A stretch of DNA of 64,000 bases from Saccharopolyspora endophytica (lineage in GTDB: Bacteria; Actinomycetota; Actinomycetes; Mycobacteriales; Pseudonocardiaceae): contig NZ_JAGPXE010000005.1 in NCBI RefSeq assembly GCF_018070075.1, forward strand, positions 310,001-374,000, given 5' to 3'. Below, piece by piece: positions 37,957-46,363 of this stretch (positions within the stretch are counted from its first letter, which is position 1; each line of letters starts with the position of its first letter). The position numbers were made by a program, and so were the translations under genes. Below the pieces are notes generated by a model that saw only the letters and a list, made by a program, of their open reading frames with translations, had not been told where the DNA came from and searched no databases.

Positions 37957-37982
37957 AGTGGGCGAAAGGTTCCCATGCGCTC
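37957..37982 (+). repeat. GAAAGGTTCCC repeat between acylase and epimerase genes
   Basis: GTGGGCGAAAGGTTCCC then ATGCGCTCA, between two convergent genes, 20 bases past the acylase stop. Confidence 0.8.
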
Positions 37983-38038
37983 AGCGGTCGTCGAGGTGAC
38001 GAGCGGCGGGTCCACATCGGACTCGCCGCTCGGTCTCG

Positions 38039-38488
38039 TCAGTGGCCGTGAGGCGCGGGCTCGACCAGTTCGACCAGGACGCCGCCGGCGTCCTTGGGGT
38101 GCACGAAGTTGATGCGGCTGTCGGCGGTGCCGCGGCGGGGCTCGTCGTAGAGCAGGCGCAGTCCCTTGGCGCGCAGCGCCTCCATCGCGGCCTCGACATC
38201 GGTGACCCGGTAGGCGAGTTGCTGCAGGCCCGGGCCGTTCTTGTCGAGGAACTTGGCGATGGTGGAGTCCTCGCGCAGCGGTGCGAGCAGCTGGATCTGG
38301 GTGGCCCCGGTGGTGTCCCCGGGTGCGCGCAGCATCGCCTCGCGGACGCCCTGCTCCGCGTTCTCCTCGGAGTGGGCGACTTCCAGTCCGAAGGTGTCGC
38401 GCTGGAAGGCGATGGCCTCGTCGAGGTCGGGGACCGCGATGCCCACGTGATCGATTGCCGTGACCAGGTCTTTCAGTTCCGCTCGCAT
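38039..38488 (-). CDS. mce: Methylmalonyl-CoA epimerase
   Basis: The 149-residue VOC-fold enzyme interconverts (R)- and (S)-methylmalonyl-CoA in propionate and odd-chain metabolism. Metal ligands are visible in AIDHVGIAVPDLDEA (His) and GGVLVELVEP (Glu), with the QLAYRVTDVEAAMEAL strand between. No ribosome-binding site precedes the ATG at 38488, but TACGCT seven bases upstream suggests a leaderless transcript. The partner cofactor enzyme, the cob(I)alamin adenosyltransferase, is also in this window. Confidence 0.9.
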   Translation of the reverse strand: MRAELKDLVTAIDHVGIAVPDLDEAIAFQRDTFGLEVAHSEENAEQGVREAMLRAPGDTTGATQIQLLAPLREDSTIAKFLDKNGPGLQQLAYRVTDVEAAMEALRAKGLRLLYDEPRRGTADSRINFVHPKDAGGVLVELVEPAPHGH

Positions 38489-38620
38489 GGTCGCAGCGTA
38501 GTCGTCGCGGAAACCATGGGAAAAGCGGCGAAATCGGCGGCCCGGATTGCGCCAACAGGCGGAGTCGAGTGATCTGTCCCAGAGGCGAGCATGTGGCGAA
38601 TTCACATGGAAGGGGCAGAT

Positions 38621-39625
38621 ATGGTCAAGACGCAACGAGCTCGCAGACTCGCCGTCGTCCTGGTCGCGTTCGGGATCGCCGCCGGCACGGCCACGCCCGT
38701 CGCGCTCGCCGCGGGCGGCGACGGAACCATCAGCGGCGGTGGCGGTCCCAACCCCAACGCCGAGAAGATGAGCCGGGATCGCGGCTGGGTGGTTCCCTTC
38801 GCCCCGCTGCACTTCGGTGCCGCACCCTACGAGGCAGTCGAGACCGCGGCCACCACCGCGGCCGGAGAGGCCGACTGCAGCATCAGCGCCACCGAGGCCA
38901 CCTACCTGACGTTGTCCACGACCTGGCCCGAGGTGTCCCCGTCCGGCGCATCGCCGTCGCCGATGACGTTGTCCCGCTACGACGACCAGACCTCGCTCGC
39001 CGACCCCGAGCAGCGCGCCGAAGGCCTGTTCTTCAACCCCGGCGTCGGCATCTGGCAGCTCGACTCGGCCGGCCTCGGTGCGAAGGAGACGGCCGCCACC
39101 GCCATCGACAGCTCCACCGCCGCCGCGACGATGGCTCCCCACATGGTCGACGCGTACTGCTCGGCCATCAACGGCGGTTCGAGCAAATCCCAGGCCCGCG
39201 CGACCGCGTGGACCCCTTGGCACGCGTGCGACTCGGGCGCCTGCGAGGACGTCTACCAGCGGCTGGAGGCCGACGGAGTCACCAAGGACGCCGACGTCGA
39301 CCGCTACGGCGGCGCCGAGAAGCGCACGTGCACCTTCGAAGGAGCCGAGTACGACTGCCTGTACGTCGACCCGAGCGCCGCGCAGGGCGAAGATGCCTGG
39401 ACCGCCCCCGACTACGGCCCCGCGCCGGTTCCCGCCCCCTTCTACGCCTTCACCTACGAAGAAGGCGGCGTCGACTACGAGGTCCGGTACTGGCTGAAGG
39501 GCGACTCCGGTGCCTCCACCGACGTGTCCGCGTCCCGGGAACTGGGCGTGAACGCGCGCAGCGAGCTGTCGTGGGCCGAGGAATCGAGCCTCTGCGACAC
39601 CACCACCGGCACCGGCAACTGCTGA
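38621..39625 (+). CDS. Secreted protein, possibly lysozyme-like
   Basis: The 334-residue protein has a Sec signal peptide (basic start, VVLVAFGIAAGTATPVALA, cleavage near residue 33). The mature part contains about seven Cys residues. A stretch FNPGVGIWQLDSAGLG, with following Ala-rich helices and MAPHMVDAYC, resembles the GIWQ part of lysozyme-like or transglycosylase domains, but I cannot confirm a catalytic Glu. The end is rich in Ser, Thr and Gly. The ATG at 38621 follows GGAAGGGGCAG. It separates mce from the thiolase. Confidence 0.65.
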   Translation: MVKTQRARRLAVVLVAFGIAAGTATPVALAAGGDGTISGGGGPNPNAEKMSRDRGWVVPFAPLHFGAAPYEAVETAATTAAGEADCSISATEATYLTLSTTWPEVSPSGASPSPMTLSRYDDQTSLADPEQRAEGLFFNPGVGIWQLDSAGLGAKETAATAIDSSTAAATMAPHMVDAYCSAINGGSSKSQARATAWTPWHACDSGACEDVYQRLEADGVTKDADVDRYGGAEKRTCTFEGAEYDCLYVDPSAAQGEDAWTAPDYGPAPVPAPFYAFTYEEGGVDYEVRYWLKGDSGASTDVSASRELGVNARSELSWAEESSLCDTTTGTGNC

Positions 39626-39647
39626 AGCCGCTCGACCCCGGGCCGGT

Positions 39648-39716
39648 GTGAGCAAGGGAACCTCCCTGCCACCCCGGCCCGGTCGAAACCGCAGGACGGG
39701 GAACCTTCCGCTCACC
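39648..39716 (-). repeat. Two GGAAGGTTCCC repeats in the same orientation
   Basis: Minus-oriented copies at 39648-39672 (GTGAGCAAGGGAACCTCCC, C for T in the core) and 39691-39716 (GACGGGGAACCTTCCGC then TCACC) lie between the secreted protein and the thiolase. Confidence 0.75.
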
Positions 39717-39848
39717 GATCCGCGCTGGGTATGGCAGTCGTCACAGCCGGTGCTCGCGGCCTTCGCGGGTATGGTCCCGAGTGCCTTCGCGGGTGATGAT
39801 GGGCTGCGAGGCCGATGACGTGGTGTCGACGATGACCGGGAGGCAGTC

Positions 39849-41036
39849 GTGGGTAGTTCTGTGATCGTTGCGGGCGCGCGAACCCCGATGGGGCGGTTGC
39901 TCGGTTCGCTCAAGGACTTCTCCGGTGCGCAGCTCGGGGGAGTCGCCATCAAGGCCGCGCTGGAGCGCGCCGGTGTCGCACCCGACCAGGTGCAGTACAC
40001 GATCATGGGCCAGGTGCTGACCGCCGGAGCCGGGCAGATCCCGGCCCGCCAGGCCGCTGTGGCCGCCGGCATCCCGATGGACGTGCCCGCGCTGACCATC
40101 AACAAGGTCTGCCTGTCCGGGCTCGACGCGATCGCGCTGGCCGATCAGCTCGTCCGAGCAGGTGAGTTCGACATCGTCGTGGCCGGTGGCCAGGAGTCGA
40201 TGACCCAGGCGCCGCACCTGCTCACGGGCTCGCGCGAGGGCTTCAAGTACGGCGACGTCACCATGCTCGACCACATGGCCCACGACGGGCTGTTCTGCGC
40301 GTTCGACCAGGTCGCGATGGGTGTCTCGACGGAGAAGTGCAACTCCCGCTACGGCATCACCCGCGAGGAGCAGGACGCGTTCGCCGCTCGTTCTCACCAG
40401 CGCGCCGCCGCCGCGATCGACTCCGGCGCGTTCGCCGAGGAGATCGCTCCGGTGGAGATCCCGCAGCGCAAGGGCGACCCGGTGGTGTTCGACACCGACG
40501 AGGGCGTGCGCGCGGCGACGACCACCGAGACGCTGGGCAAGCTGCGCCCGGCCTTCTCCGCCGACGGCACGATCACCGCGGGCTCGGCCTCGCAGATCTC
40601 CGACGGCGCCGCCGCGGTCGTGGTGATGAGCAAGGCCAAGGCCGAAGAGCTGGGCCTGGACTACCTGGCCGAGATCGGCGCGCACGGCGTGGTCGCCGGG
40701 CCGGACGCGAGCCTGCACGAGCAGCCCTCGAACGCGATCAAGAAGGCGTGCGAGAAGGCCGGAGCGGATGCCGCCGGGCTCGACCTGGTGGAGATCAACG
40801 AGGCCTTCGCCGCGGTCGGCATCGTCTCCACCCGCCAGCTGGGCATCGACGAGGAGAAGGTCAACGTCAACGGTGGCGCCATCGCGCTGGGCCACCCGAT
40901 CGGCATGTCCGGTGCCCGCCTCGCGCTGCACCTCGCCCTGGAGCTCAAGCGCCGCGGCGGCGGCACCGGCGCGGCAGCGCTGTGCGGCGGCGGCGGGCAG
41001 GGCGACGCCCTGCTGCTCACGGTCCCCTCGGCCTGA
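39849..41036 (+). CDS. Acetyl-CoA C-acetyltransferase (thiolase)
   Basis: The 395-residue thiolase II condenses two acetyl-CoA to acetoacetyl-CoA or cleaves 3-ketoacyl-CoA. Active-site residues are Cys88 in [11 protein letters not shown], His in [17 protein letters not shown], and the second Cys in [12 protein letters not shown]. The GTG start at 39849 follows GGGAGG. Its closeness to methylmalonyl-CoA epimerase, with one secreted gene between, is a common actinobacterial neighbourhood. A perfect 12-base hairpin follows. Confidence 0.93.
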   Translation: MGSSVIVAGARTPMGRLLGSLKDFSGAQLGGVAIKAALERAGVAPDQVQYTIMGQVLTAGAGQIPARQAAVAAGIPMDVPALTINKVCLSGLDAIALADQLVRAGEFDIVVAGGQESMTQAPHLLTGSREGFKYGDVTMLDHMAHDGLFCAFDQVAMGVSTEKCNSRYGITREEQDAFAARSHQRAAAAIDSGAFAEEIAPVEIPQRKGDPVVFDTDEGVRAATTTETLGKLRPAFSADGTITAGSASQISDGAAAVVVMSKAKAEELGLDYLAEIGAHGVVAGPDASLHEQPSNAIKKACEKAGADAAGLDLVEINEAFAAVGIVSTRQLGIDEEKVNVNGGAIALGHPIGMSGARLALHLALELKRRGGGTGAAALCGGGGQGDALLLTVPSA

Positions 41037-41049
41037 TCAGGGCATCCCT

Positions 41050-41082
41050 GGCAAATCCCCGAGGGGCACCCGGGGATTTGCC
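41050..41082 (+). terminator. Hairpin after the thiolase gene
   Basis: GGCAAATCCCCG at 41050-41061 pairs perfectly with CGGGGATTTGCC at 41071-41082, 13 bases after the stop. No T-run follows. Confidence 0.7.
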
Positions 41083-41126
41083 CACCTGCATGATCATCTG
41101 TCTGGTTCGTGGCTACCCTGGACCGC

Positions 41127-41858
41127 ATGAAGTGGCTTCCAGGGGGATGGCAACGAGCTGACTGGAGCGAGCCGACGCGCACGATCCCGCGCGGCACCGC
41201 TCGATACACCTCGGGGCGCCAGGCGGCGGAGCCTCATCCGCCGCCGGCCGGGGCGCCCGCGCCCACGATGCTGGGTGCTGACGCCCACGACATCGACGTC
41301 AGCTCCGCGAGCTTCCGCTCGCTGCTGATCGGTGGCGGGATCAGCGGCCTGGGCACCGTGCTGATCGCGGCGACGCTGGTCAACAACGGCAGCACCGCGG
41401 GCATGTGGTTCTGGCAGCTGGTCTTCGGCGTGGCGTTCCTGTGGTTCGTGATGGGTTCGCGCGGGATGCTGCGCGGCCGCGGGTTCCTGATCGACCGCAG
41501 CGGTTTCTACGCGCGCACCATGGGCGAGGTCGTCGGAGTCGACTGGCGCGAGATCAAGGCGGTCGGCATCGGCGCCCTGCCGTGGATCGAGAACAAGCGG
41601 CCGGTGAACCCGGAACGCCGCCGCGCGCTGGAGATCTACCCCGCAGACGCGGGTTTCATGGACCGGCATCCCGAGCTGGAGCGCTGGCTGGTGGAGGAGC
41701 CGCCGACCGTCCAGGGCCTGCCGCCGGACCGCTACCGGTTCCACCTGCCGCCGTTCAGCCGGCTGCCGAAGGACCTGGAGGCCGCGGTCAAGGAGATCGC
41801 GCCGCAGAAGTGGGTGGGGCAGTACCGGCGTCACCTGCCGCGCCCGCCGCAGGGCTGA
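41127..41858 (+). CDS. Membrane protein of unknown function
   Basis: The 243-residue protein has two close membrane helices near residues 70-120 (SLLIGGGISGLGTVLIAATL and MWFWQLVFGVAFLWFVMGS), then a cytoplasmic part with GVDWREIKAVGIGALPWIE, similar in look to PH-like domains. I do not recognise the family. TACCCT seven bases before the ATG suggests leaderless translation; a GTG at 41109 is in frame. The last 28 bases overlap the end of dinB on the other strand. Confidence 0.65.
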   Translation: MKWLPGGWQRADWSEPTRTIPRGTARYTSGRQAAEPHPPPAGAPAPTMLGADAHDIDVSSASFRSLLIGGGISGLGTVLIAATLVNNGSTAGMWFWQLVFGVAFLWFVMGSRGMLRGRGFLIDRSGFYARTMGEVVGVDWREIKAVGIGALPWIENKRPVNPERRRALEIYPADAGFMDRHPELERWLVEEPPTVQGLPPDRYRFHLPPFSRLPKDLEAAVKEIAPQKWVGQYRRHLPRPPQG

Positions 41859-43192
41859 TCGGCTTCGAGACCCAGGCTGTCGAGCGGGTCGCCGGCGCTG
41901 AGCTGCGGATCGTCGACCGCGAAGGTCCGCGCCACGCCCCGGCCCGTCGCGGCCGTCTCGAACCGGACGGTGACCCGGCCGTGCCCGGCGCCCTGCACCC
42001 AGCCGTGCCCGTGCTCGCCGTGCAGGACGTCGTCGCCCGCCCGCCACTGGCGTGACGACGGCTGCGCGGCCTCGGCCGGTTCGGGTGCCTCCGCCTCGGG
42101 TTCCGGGTTCTCCTCCGGATCGGCGGGGTGGTCGAACAGCGACTCCTGCTCGGAGTTGGCCAGTCCCGAGTAGGACACGCCGACCAGGCGCACCGGTGTT
42201 CCCGGCGGCACGGCGATCGGCAGGAGGCGGCGTGCCGCTGCCGCCAGGGTGTGCAGTTCGCTGGTGGCCGAGGCGAACGTCTCGGCCCGGCTGATCGTGG
42301 TGAAGTCCGAGTCGCGGACCTTGAGCGTCACGGTCCGCGCGGCGCGACCCGAGGACACCAGCCGCCGGTGGGCGTTCTCGGCCTGGCCCACCACCTCGGT
42401 CAGCAGCGTCGCTCGGTCGGTGATGTCGTGGTCGAAGGTCGTCTCCGCGCTGACCTGCTTGGCTTCGGCGCGCTCGGCGACGGGGTGGTCGTCGATGCCC
42501 TGCGCGAGCCGGTGCAGCTCGGCGCCGATCGCCTGGCCGAGCAGGGACGTCACGTCCTGCGGGTGCAGCGCGGCGAGCTCGCCGATCGTGCTGACCCCGA
42601 TGCGGTGCAGCTTGGACTCGGTGACCGGCCCGATGCCCCACATCTTGCGCACCGGGAGCGCCCACAGCAGTTCCAGCTGCTCCTCGGGCGGCACGACCAG
42701 CATCCCGTCCGGTTTCGCCAGCCCCGACGCGATCTTCGCGAGCTGCTTGCCCGGTCCTGCGCCGATGGAGGCCACCACCCCGACTTCGCGCAGCACGCGA
42801 GCTCGCAGCGCGCCGGCGAACTCCTCGACGCGGTGAACGGGAGCACCGGCGAGCTCGGTGGGTTCCATGAACGCCTCGTCGACCGACACCTGCTGCACGA
42901 CGTCGGAGACCTCGCGGACGATGCCCAGCACGTGCCGGCTGACCGCCTGGTAGACGCGGAAGCGCGGTGGCAGGACCACGGCCACCGGGCAGCGGCGGCG
43001 GGCTTCGGCCATCGGCATGGCCGATTTCGCCCCGTACTCGCGGGCTTCGTAGCTCGCCCCGGCGACGGTGCCGCGCGGCCCGAGCCCGCCGACCAGCACC
43101 GGGCGTCCCCTCACGGTGGGGCGGGTGAGCTGTTCCACGGACGCGAAGAACGCGTCCATGTCCATGTGCAGCACCCACCTCATGGGACTCAT
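41831..43192 (-). CDS. dinB: DNA polymerase IV (Y family)
   Basis: This translesion polymerase of 453 residues has the catalytic MDMDAFFASVEQ and SVDEAFMEP acidic motifs, the helix-hairpin-helix region VRKMWGIGPVTESKL, and a little-finger domain. A clamp-binding QESLF follows near residue 365. About 85 further residues form an acidic linker and a small C-terminal domain (HGHGWVQGAGHGRVTVRFET) seen in some actinobacterial DinB proteins. It overlaps the convergent membrane protein gene by 28 bases. The ATG at 43192 is chosen; one three codons later is possible. Confidence 0.92.
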   Translation of the reverse strand: MSPMRWVLHMDMDAFFASVEQLTRPTVRGRPVLVGGLGPRGTVAGASYEAREYGAKSAMPMAEARRRCPVAVVLPPRFRVYQAVSRHVLGIVREVSDVVQQVSVDEAFMEPTELAGAPVHRVEEFAGALRARVLREVGVVASIGAGPGKQLAKIASGLAKPDGMLVVPPEEQLELLWALPVRKMWGIGPVTESKLHRIGVSTIGELAALHPQDVTSLLGQAIGAELHRLAQGIDDHPVAERAEAKQVSAETTFDHDITDRATLLTEVVGQAENAHRRLVSSGRAARTVTLKVRDSDFTTISRAETFASATSELHTLAAAARRLLPIAVPPGTPVRLVGVSYSGLANSEQESLFDHPADPEENPEPEAEAPEPAEAAQPSSRQWRAGDDVLHGEHGHGWVQGAGHGRVTVRFETAATGRGVARTFAVDDPQLSAGDPLDSLGLEADQPCGGRGR

Positions 43193-43311
43193 TGAACTCG
43201 AACGGGCCGACAGGGGCGCGGAAGGCGCGGTTGTGAGCGCCGTCTCCGTTGCGGTCGGTCCGGTGGGTGAGGTGAAGGTCGTCCTTCGGTCACCTCGCCC
43301 GGCGCGGACCG

Positions 43312-43334
43312 GTGCGAGGGAACCTTCCTGTCAC
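43312..43334 (-). repeat. GGAAGGTTCCC repeat between TipAS and dinB genes
   Basis: GTGCGAGGGAACCTTCC then TGTCAC, minus-oriented. It lies 13 bases downstream of the TipAS-like gene stop. Confidence 0.8.
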
Positions 43335-43347
43335 TCCCGGGCGGAGT

Positions 43348-43764
43348 TCAGCGCAGGCGGGACCAGGCGTAGGTGGTCATGGCGTCGCGGAGGTAGGAGG
43401 CCATGCCCTTGGGCTTGCGCCGCTCGATGCGGTGCCGGAACTTCGGCTGGTTGACGTACATCTCGGCCAGCCGCAGGTAGGAGGCGCGGTCGGGCGTCCA
43501 GAAATGGCCGAGCCACTGGTAGTGCTCGTGAACGATCTGCTGGGTCCGGGGATCGTTGCTGGGAACACCGGTGGCGAACAGCTCGGCGACGGTGGAGCTG
43601 ATGCGCTGCCAGTCCTCGCCGATCTTGCGGGCCACGGCTTGCTTCTGCGCCGGGCTGAGGTTCCCGGCTCCTGAGGGGGTGAGGTTTCCGATCAGCGCGG
43701 TGCCGTCCTCGACGGCCTCGGTCTGTTCGAGAGCTGCGCTCCCGGACAGGTTGTTCGGCTGCAC
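43348..43764 (-). CDS. Stand-alone TipAS-type antibiotic-recognition domain protein
   Basis: The 138-residue protein resembles the C-terminal TipAS domain, an all-helical globin-like fold that captures thiopeptide antibiotics in TipA regulators: EHYQWLGHFWTPDRASYLRL, MYVNQP, MASYLRDAMTTYAWSRL. No MerR DNA-binding domain is present, as in the short TipAS form. It could sequester thiopeptides or related compounds. The GTG start at 43764 follows AAGGGGGATG. A large inverted repeat lies upstream. Confidence 0.75.
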   Translation of the reverse strand: MQPNNLSGSAALEQTEAVEDGTALIGNLTPSGAGNLSPAQKQAVARKIGEDWQRISSTVAELFATGVPSNDPRTQQIVHEHYQWLGHFWTPDRASYLRLAEMYVNQPKFRHRIERRKPKGMASYLRDAMTTYAWSRLR

Positions 43765-43804
43765 GGCATCCCCCTTGTTTCGATCACGCGCGCACAGCGC
43801 CTTC

Positions 43805-43870
43805 TGCCACGACCAACGGGCAGTGATGCATCAAGACTCTTTCGAGCGAATGCGTCAACTGCCCGTGGCA
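43805..43870. promoter_or_regulatory. Nested inverted repeat upstream of the TipAS gene
   Basis: TGCCAC (43805-43810) faces GTGGCA (43865-43870). Inside it, GGGCAGTGATGCAT (43818-43831) faces ATGCGTCAACTGCCC (43850-43864) with one bulge and one mismatch. It stands 40-100 bases upstream of the TipAS-like gene, around a TTGACG on its strand that could be a -35. It could be an operator or form a strong RNA hairpin. Confidence 0.5.
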
Positions 43871-43961
43871 CAGTAGCGGAGACGACCGGCTGCGGTGCGT
43901 GATCTACCGGATCCGCGACAACTCTGTGATTGCGCTGCGGATTCTGCCGGGGGAGGGGGCG

Positions 43962-44138
43962 TCACTCCGGCCGGTCTTCGTCCGGTTCTTCCTCCGCTGC
44001 GGTTGCGCGGGGAGCGAGGAACACCACGCCCCGGTCCAGGTCCAGCGGACCACCCGGGTCGTGGTCACGGGACACGCCGTCCTGGTCGCCCTCGTGCTTG
44101 AGCTTGCGACCGGGGAACATCTCACCGATTGCGGCCAT
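43962..44138 (-). CDS. Small DUF6191-like protein
   Basis: The 58-residue protein begins MAAIGEMFPGRKLKHEGDQ and contains PLDLDRGVVFL, a pattern I associate with short actinobacterial proteins of the DUF6191 type, function unknown. It has no other domain. The ATG at 44138 has GGTGGGG about four bases upstream; TTACGGT just before it may be the -10. It is one of the shorter genes in the window and easy to miss. Confidence 0.6.
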   Translation of the reverse strand: MAAIGEMFPGRKLKHEGDQDGVSRDHDPGGPLDLDRGVVFLAPRATAAEEEPDEDRPE

Positions 44139-44178
44139 GACCCCACCGTAACCGCGACCTGCGGTGATGCACAGCGCT

Positions 44179-44202
44179 GAGCGAAAGGTTCCCATGCTCG
44201 CG
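44179..44202 (+). repeat. GAAAGGTTCCC repeat beyond the sugar ABC operon
   Basis: GAGCGAAAGGTTCCCATGC then TCGCG. GAGC and GCTC at its ends form a dyad. It lies in the tandem gap between the DUF6191-like gene and the end of the sugar-binding protein gene. Confidence 0.8.
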
Positions 44203-44274
44203 GCCGCGCGGAGGGCGCCGGAACGCCGGTGCCCGCCTCGCCTGGGACGAGACGGGCACCAACCGATCAACGGC

Positions 44275-45252
44275 TCAGCACTGCGACTTGTAGAAGTACT
44301 GGGCCTGCTGGTCCAGGTTGTCGCGGGTGATGGAGATCATCTCCGTCTTCGTCTCCCGCTCGACGGGTTGTCCCTTGATCGCCGCGATGGCGCGCTTGAC
44401 GCCCTCCTGGCCGATCTTGCCCGGGTTCTGGGCGATGAGGGCCTGCACCCGACCGTTGCGCAGGTCGTCGACCTGCTTCGGGCTCGCGTCGAAGCCCACC
44501 AGCTGCACCTGACCGGACTTGCCCGCGTTGGACAGCGCCGTGCCCGCGCCCTCACCCGTGTTGAGGTTCGTGCCGAACACGCCCACCAGGTCGGGGTTGG
44601 CCGCCAGCGTCGAGGACACGATCTGCGCGGCCGTGGCCGGCTCGTTCTCGGTGTACTGGGTCGGCAGCAGCTTCAGGTTCGGGTGCTTGGCGATCTCCTC
44701 CTCGAAGCCCTTGGCGCGCTCGTCCGTCGTGGAGGTGCCCGCCTTGGTGTTGAGGGCCAGCACCGAGCCCGGCTTGCCACCCAGCAGCTGCACCAGGGTC
44801 TGCGCCGCCAACTGCCCGCCGGCGTAGTTGTCCGAGGACAGCGACGTGACCGCGATGGAGCGGTCCTCCAGCGCGGTGTCGACCTCCACGACCTGGATGC
44901 CGTTGCCCTTCGCCTGCTGCAGCGGCGCGGCCAGGGCCTTGTCGTCGGTCGGGGCGATGATCACCGAGCCCGGCTTGCTGGCGACGATGCCGCCGAGGAT
45001 CTGCGACTGCTCCGCCTGCTCGAACTTCTCCGGAGCCTGCACGTTGAGCTGATAACCCTGCGCCGCGGCTTCCTGCTGCGCCGCGCATTCGATGGAGACG
45101 TAGAACGGCTCACCGCGCTGCCCGGTGATCAGCGCGAGGTTCTTGTTGTTCGGGTCGGTCTGCCCGCCGGTGCCACCGATCTGCCCGGAACCGCAGCCGG
45201 CCAGCAGCAGCGCCGCGGCGCCGAGCGCCAACAGCCCCTTGTGCGTTCTCAT
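44275..45252 (-). CDS. Sugar ABC transporter substrate-binding lipoprotein
   Basis: The 325-residue protein has a lipoprotein signal with lipobox LLAGC and a periplasmic-binding-protein type I fold like RbsB or FrcB (LALITGQRGEPFYVSIECAA, IIAPTDDKALAAPL, DLVGVFGTNLNTGEGA). It should capture a monosaccharide outside the membrane and deliver it to the permease encoded next to it. The ATG at 45252 follows GGAGG at eight bases. It is the last gene of the operon, 58 bases after the permease. Mannose or fructose is inferred from the neighbouring genes. Confidence 0.9.
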   Translation of the reverse strand: MRTHKGLLALGAAALLLAGCGSGQIGGTGGQTDPNNKNLALITGQRGEPFYVSIECAAQQEAAAQGYQLNVQAPEKFEQAEQSQILGGIVASKPGSVIIAPTDDKALAAPLQQAKGNGIQVVEVDTALEDRSIAVTSLSSDNYAGGQLAAQTLVQLLGGKPGSVLALNTKAGTSTTDERAKGFEEEIAKHPNLKLLPTQYTENEPATAAQIVSSTLAANPDLVGVFGTNLNTGEGAGTALSNAGKSGQVQLVGFDASPKQVDDLRNGRVQALIAQNPGKIGQEGVKRAIAAIKGQPVERETKTEMISITRDNLDQQAQYFYKSQC

Positions 45253-45310
45253 CGAAACAACCTCCACACGACTCTGTGTTGAAAAAGGCTTGGGTTTCAA
45301 AGGATTTGGT

Positions 45311-46363
45311 TCAACGGTTGTTGCGGGCTCGACGCCGGCGCTGGTCCAGGTAGACCGCGGCGACCAGGACCGCCCCGACGGCGATCGGCTGCCAGAACGG
45401 GCGAACACCGGCCATCACGAACCCGGCGTCGAGCACCGCCGGGATGAAAACGCCGATGACACTGCCCAGAATCGTCCCGATGCCGCCGAACAGGCTGGTG
45501 CCGCCCAGCACCACTGCGGCGATCGAGTTGAGGTTGTCGTTGCTGTGGCCGCTGATCGTGGTCGTGCCGAAGTAGGCCAGTGACATGAAGCCCGCCAACC
45601 CGGCCAGCACGCCGGTGAGCGTGTAGACCGCGATGAGGTGGCGGGTGACCTTGATGCCGCTGCGCCGCGCGGCTTCGGAGTTCGAGCCGATCGCGTAGGT
45701 GTAGCGGCCGAAAGCGGTGGTGTGCAGCAGCCACATCGCCAGCAGCGTGATGATCGCGGCCAGGATCACCAGGTTCGGCACCACGCCGAAGGACGTGCCC
45801 GTGCCGAGCGTGGTGCGCAGGGTGGCGGGAACCGTGCGCACGTCGATGCCGTTGGTCAGCAGCTGCGCGGCACCCAGCGCCGCACCGAACGAGCCGAGCG
45901 TGACGATCAGCGCGGGCACTCGGGCCACCGCGACCAGCAGCCCGTTGAGCAGTCCCCACGCCGCGCCGCCGATCAGCGCCGCCACCAGGCCGATCGCGAT
46001 GACGCCCCAGCCCGCGGAGGTGGCGTCGCCGCCGCTGAGCGCTTCCATGGTCATGGCCGAGACGACCCCGGCGAACACCAGCACCGAACCGACCGACAGG
46101 TCGATGCCGGAGGTGATGATCACGAAGGTCATGCCCACCGCGAGCATCAGCAGCGGTGCGGCCTGCACCAGCAGGTTCTGCACGTTGAACAGGGTCAGGA
46201 ACGCGTCCGGGCGCAGTGCGCTGAACAGCGCGCACAGCACCACCAGCACCAGCCCGGTCCACACCGTGTTGGATCCGGCCAACCGGGAGCGCAGGCTCAC
46301 GGCGGGCTCGTCGGGGGTCTGCTGAACAGGCTTGTCGGCGGAGGTCTTCTGCGAAGTGGACAT
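45311..46363 (-). CDS. Sugar ABC transporter permease, CUT2 type
   Basis: The 350-residue protein has about ten membrane helices and matches RbsC/FrcC permeases: GMTFVIITSGIDLSVGSVLVF, NGLLVAVARVPALIVTLGS, and AVVLGGTSLFGGIGTILGS. It starts with ATG overlapping the ATP-binding gene's stop (TGATG). The N-terminal 30 residues are polar and cytoplasmic. Confidence 0.92.
   Translation of the reverse strand: MSTSQKTSADKPVQQTPDEPAVSLRSRLAGSNTVWTGLVLVVLCALFSALRPDAFLTLFNVQNLLVQAAPLLMLAVGMTFVIITSGIDLSVGSVLVFAGVVSAMTMEALSGGDATSAGWGVIAIGLVAALIGGAAWGLLNGLLVAVARVPALIVTLGSFGAALGAAQLLTNGIDVRTVPATLRTTLGTGTSFGVVPNLVILAAIITLLAMWLLHTTAFGRYTYAIGSNSEAARRSGIKVTRHLIAVYTLTGVLAGLAGFMSLAYFGTTTISGHSNDNLNSIAAVVLGGTSLFGGIGTILGSVIGVFIPAVLDAGFVMAGVRPFWQPIAVGAVLVAAVYLDQRRRRARNNR

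Noticed and set aside
38489-40105. Upstream extension of the mce frame by more than 500 codons
   Set aside because: The extension has no family similarity, overlaps the secreted protein and thiolase on the other strand, and mce has a normal length from 38488.
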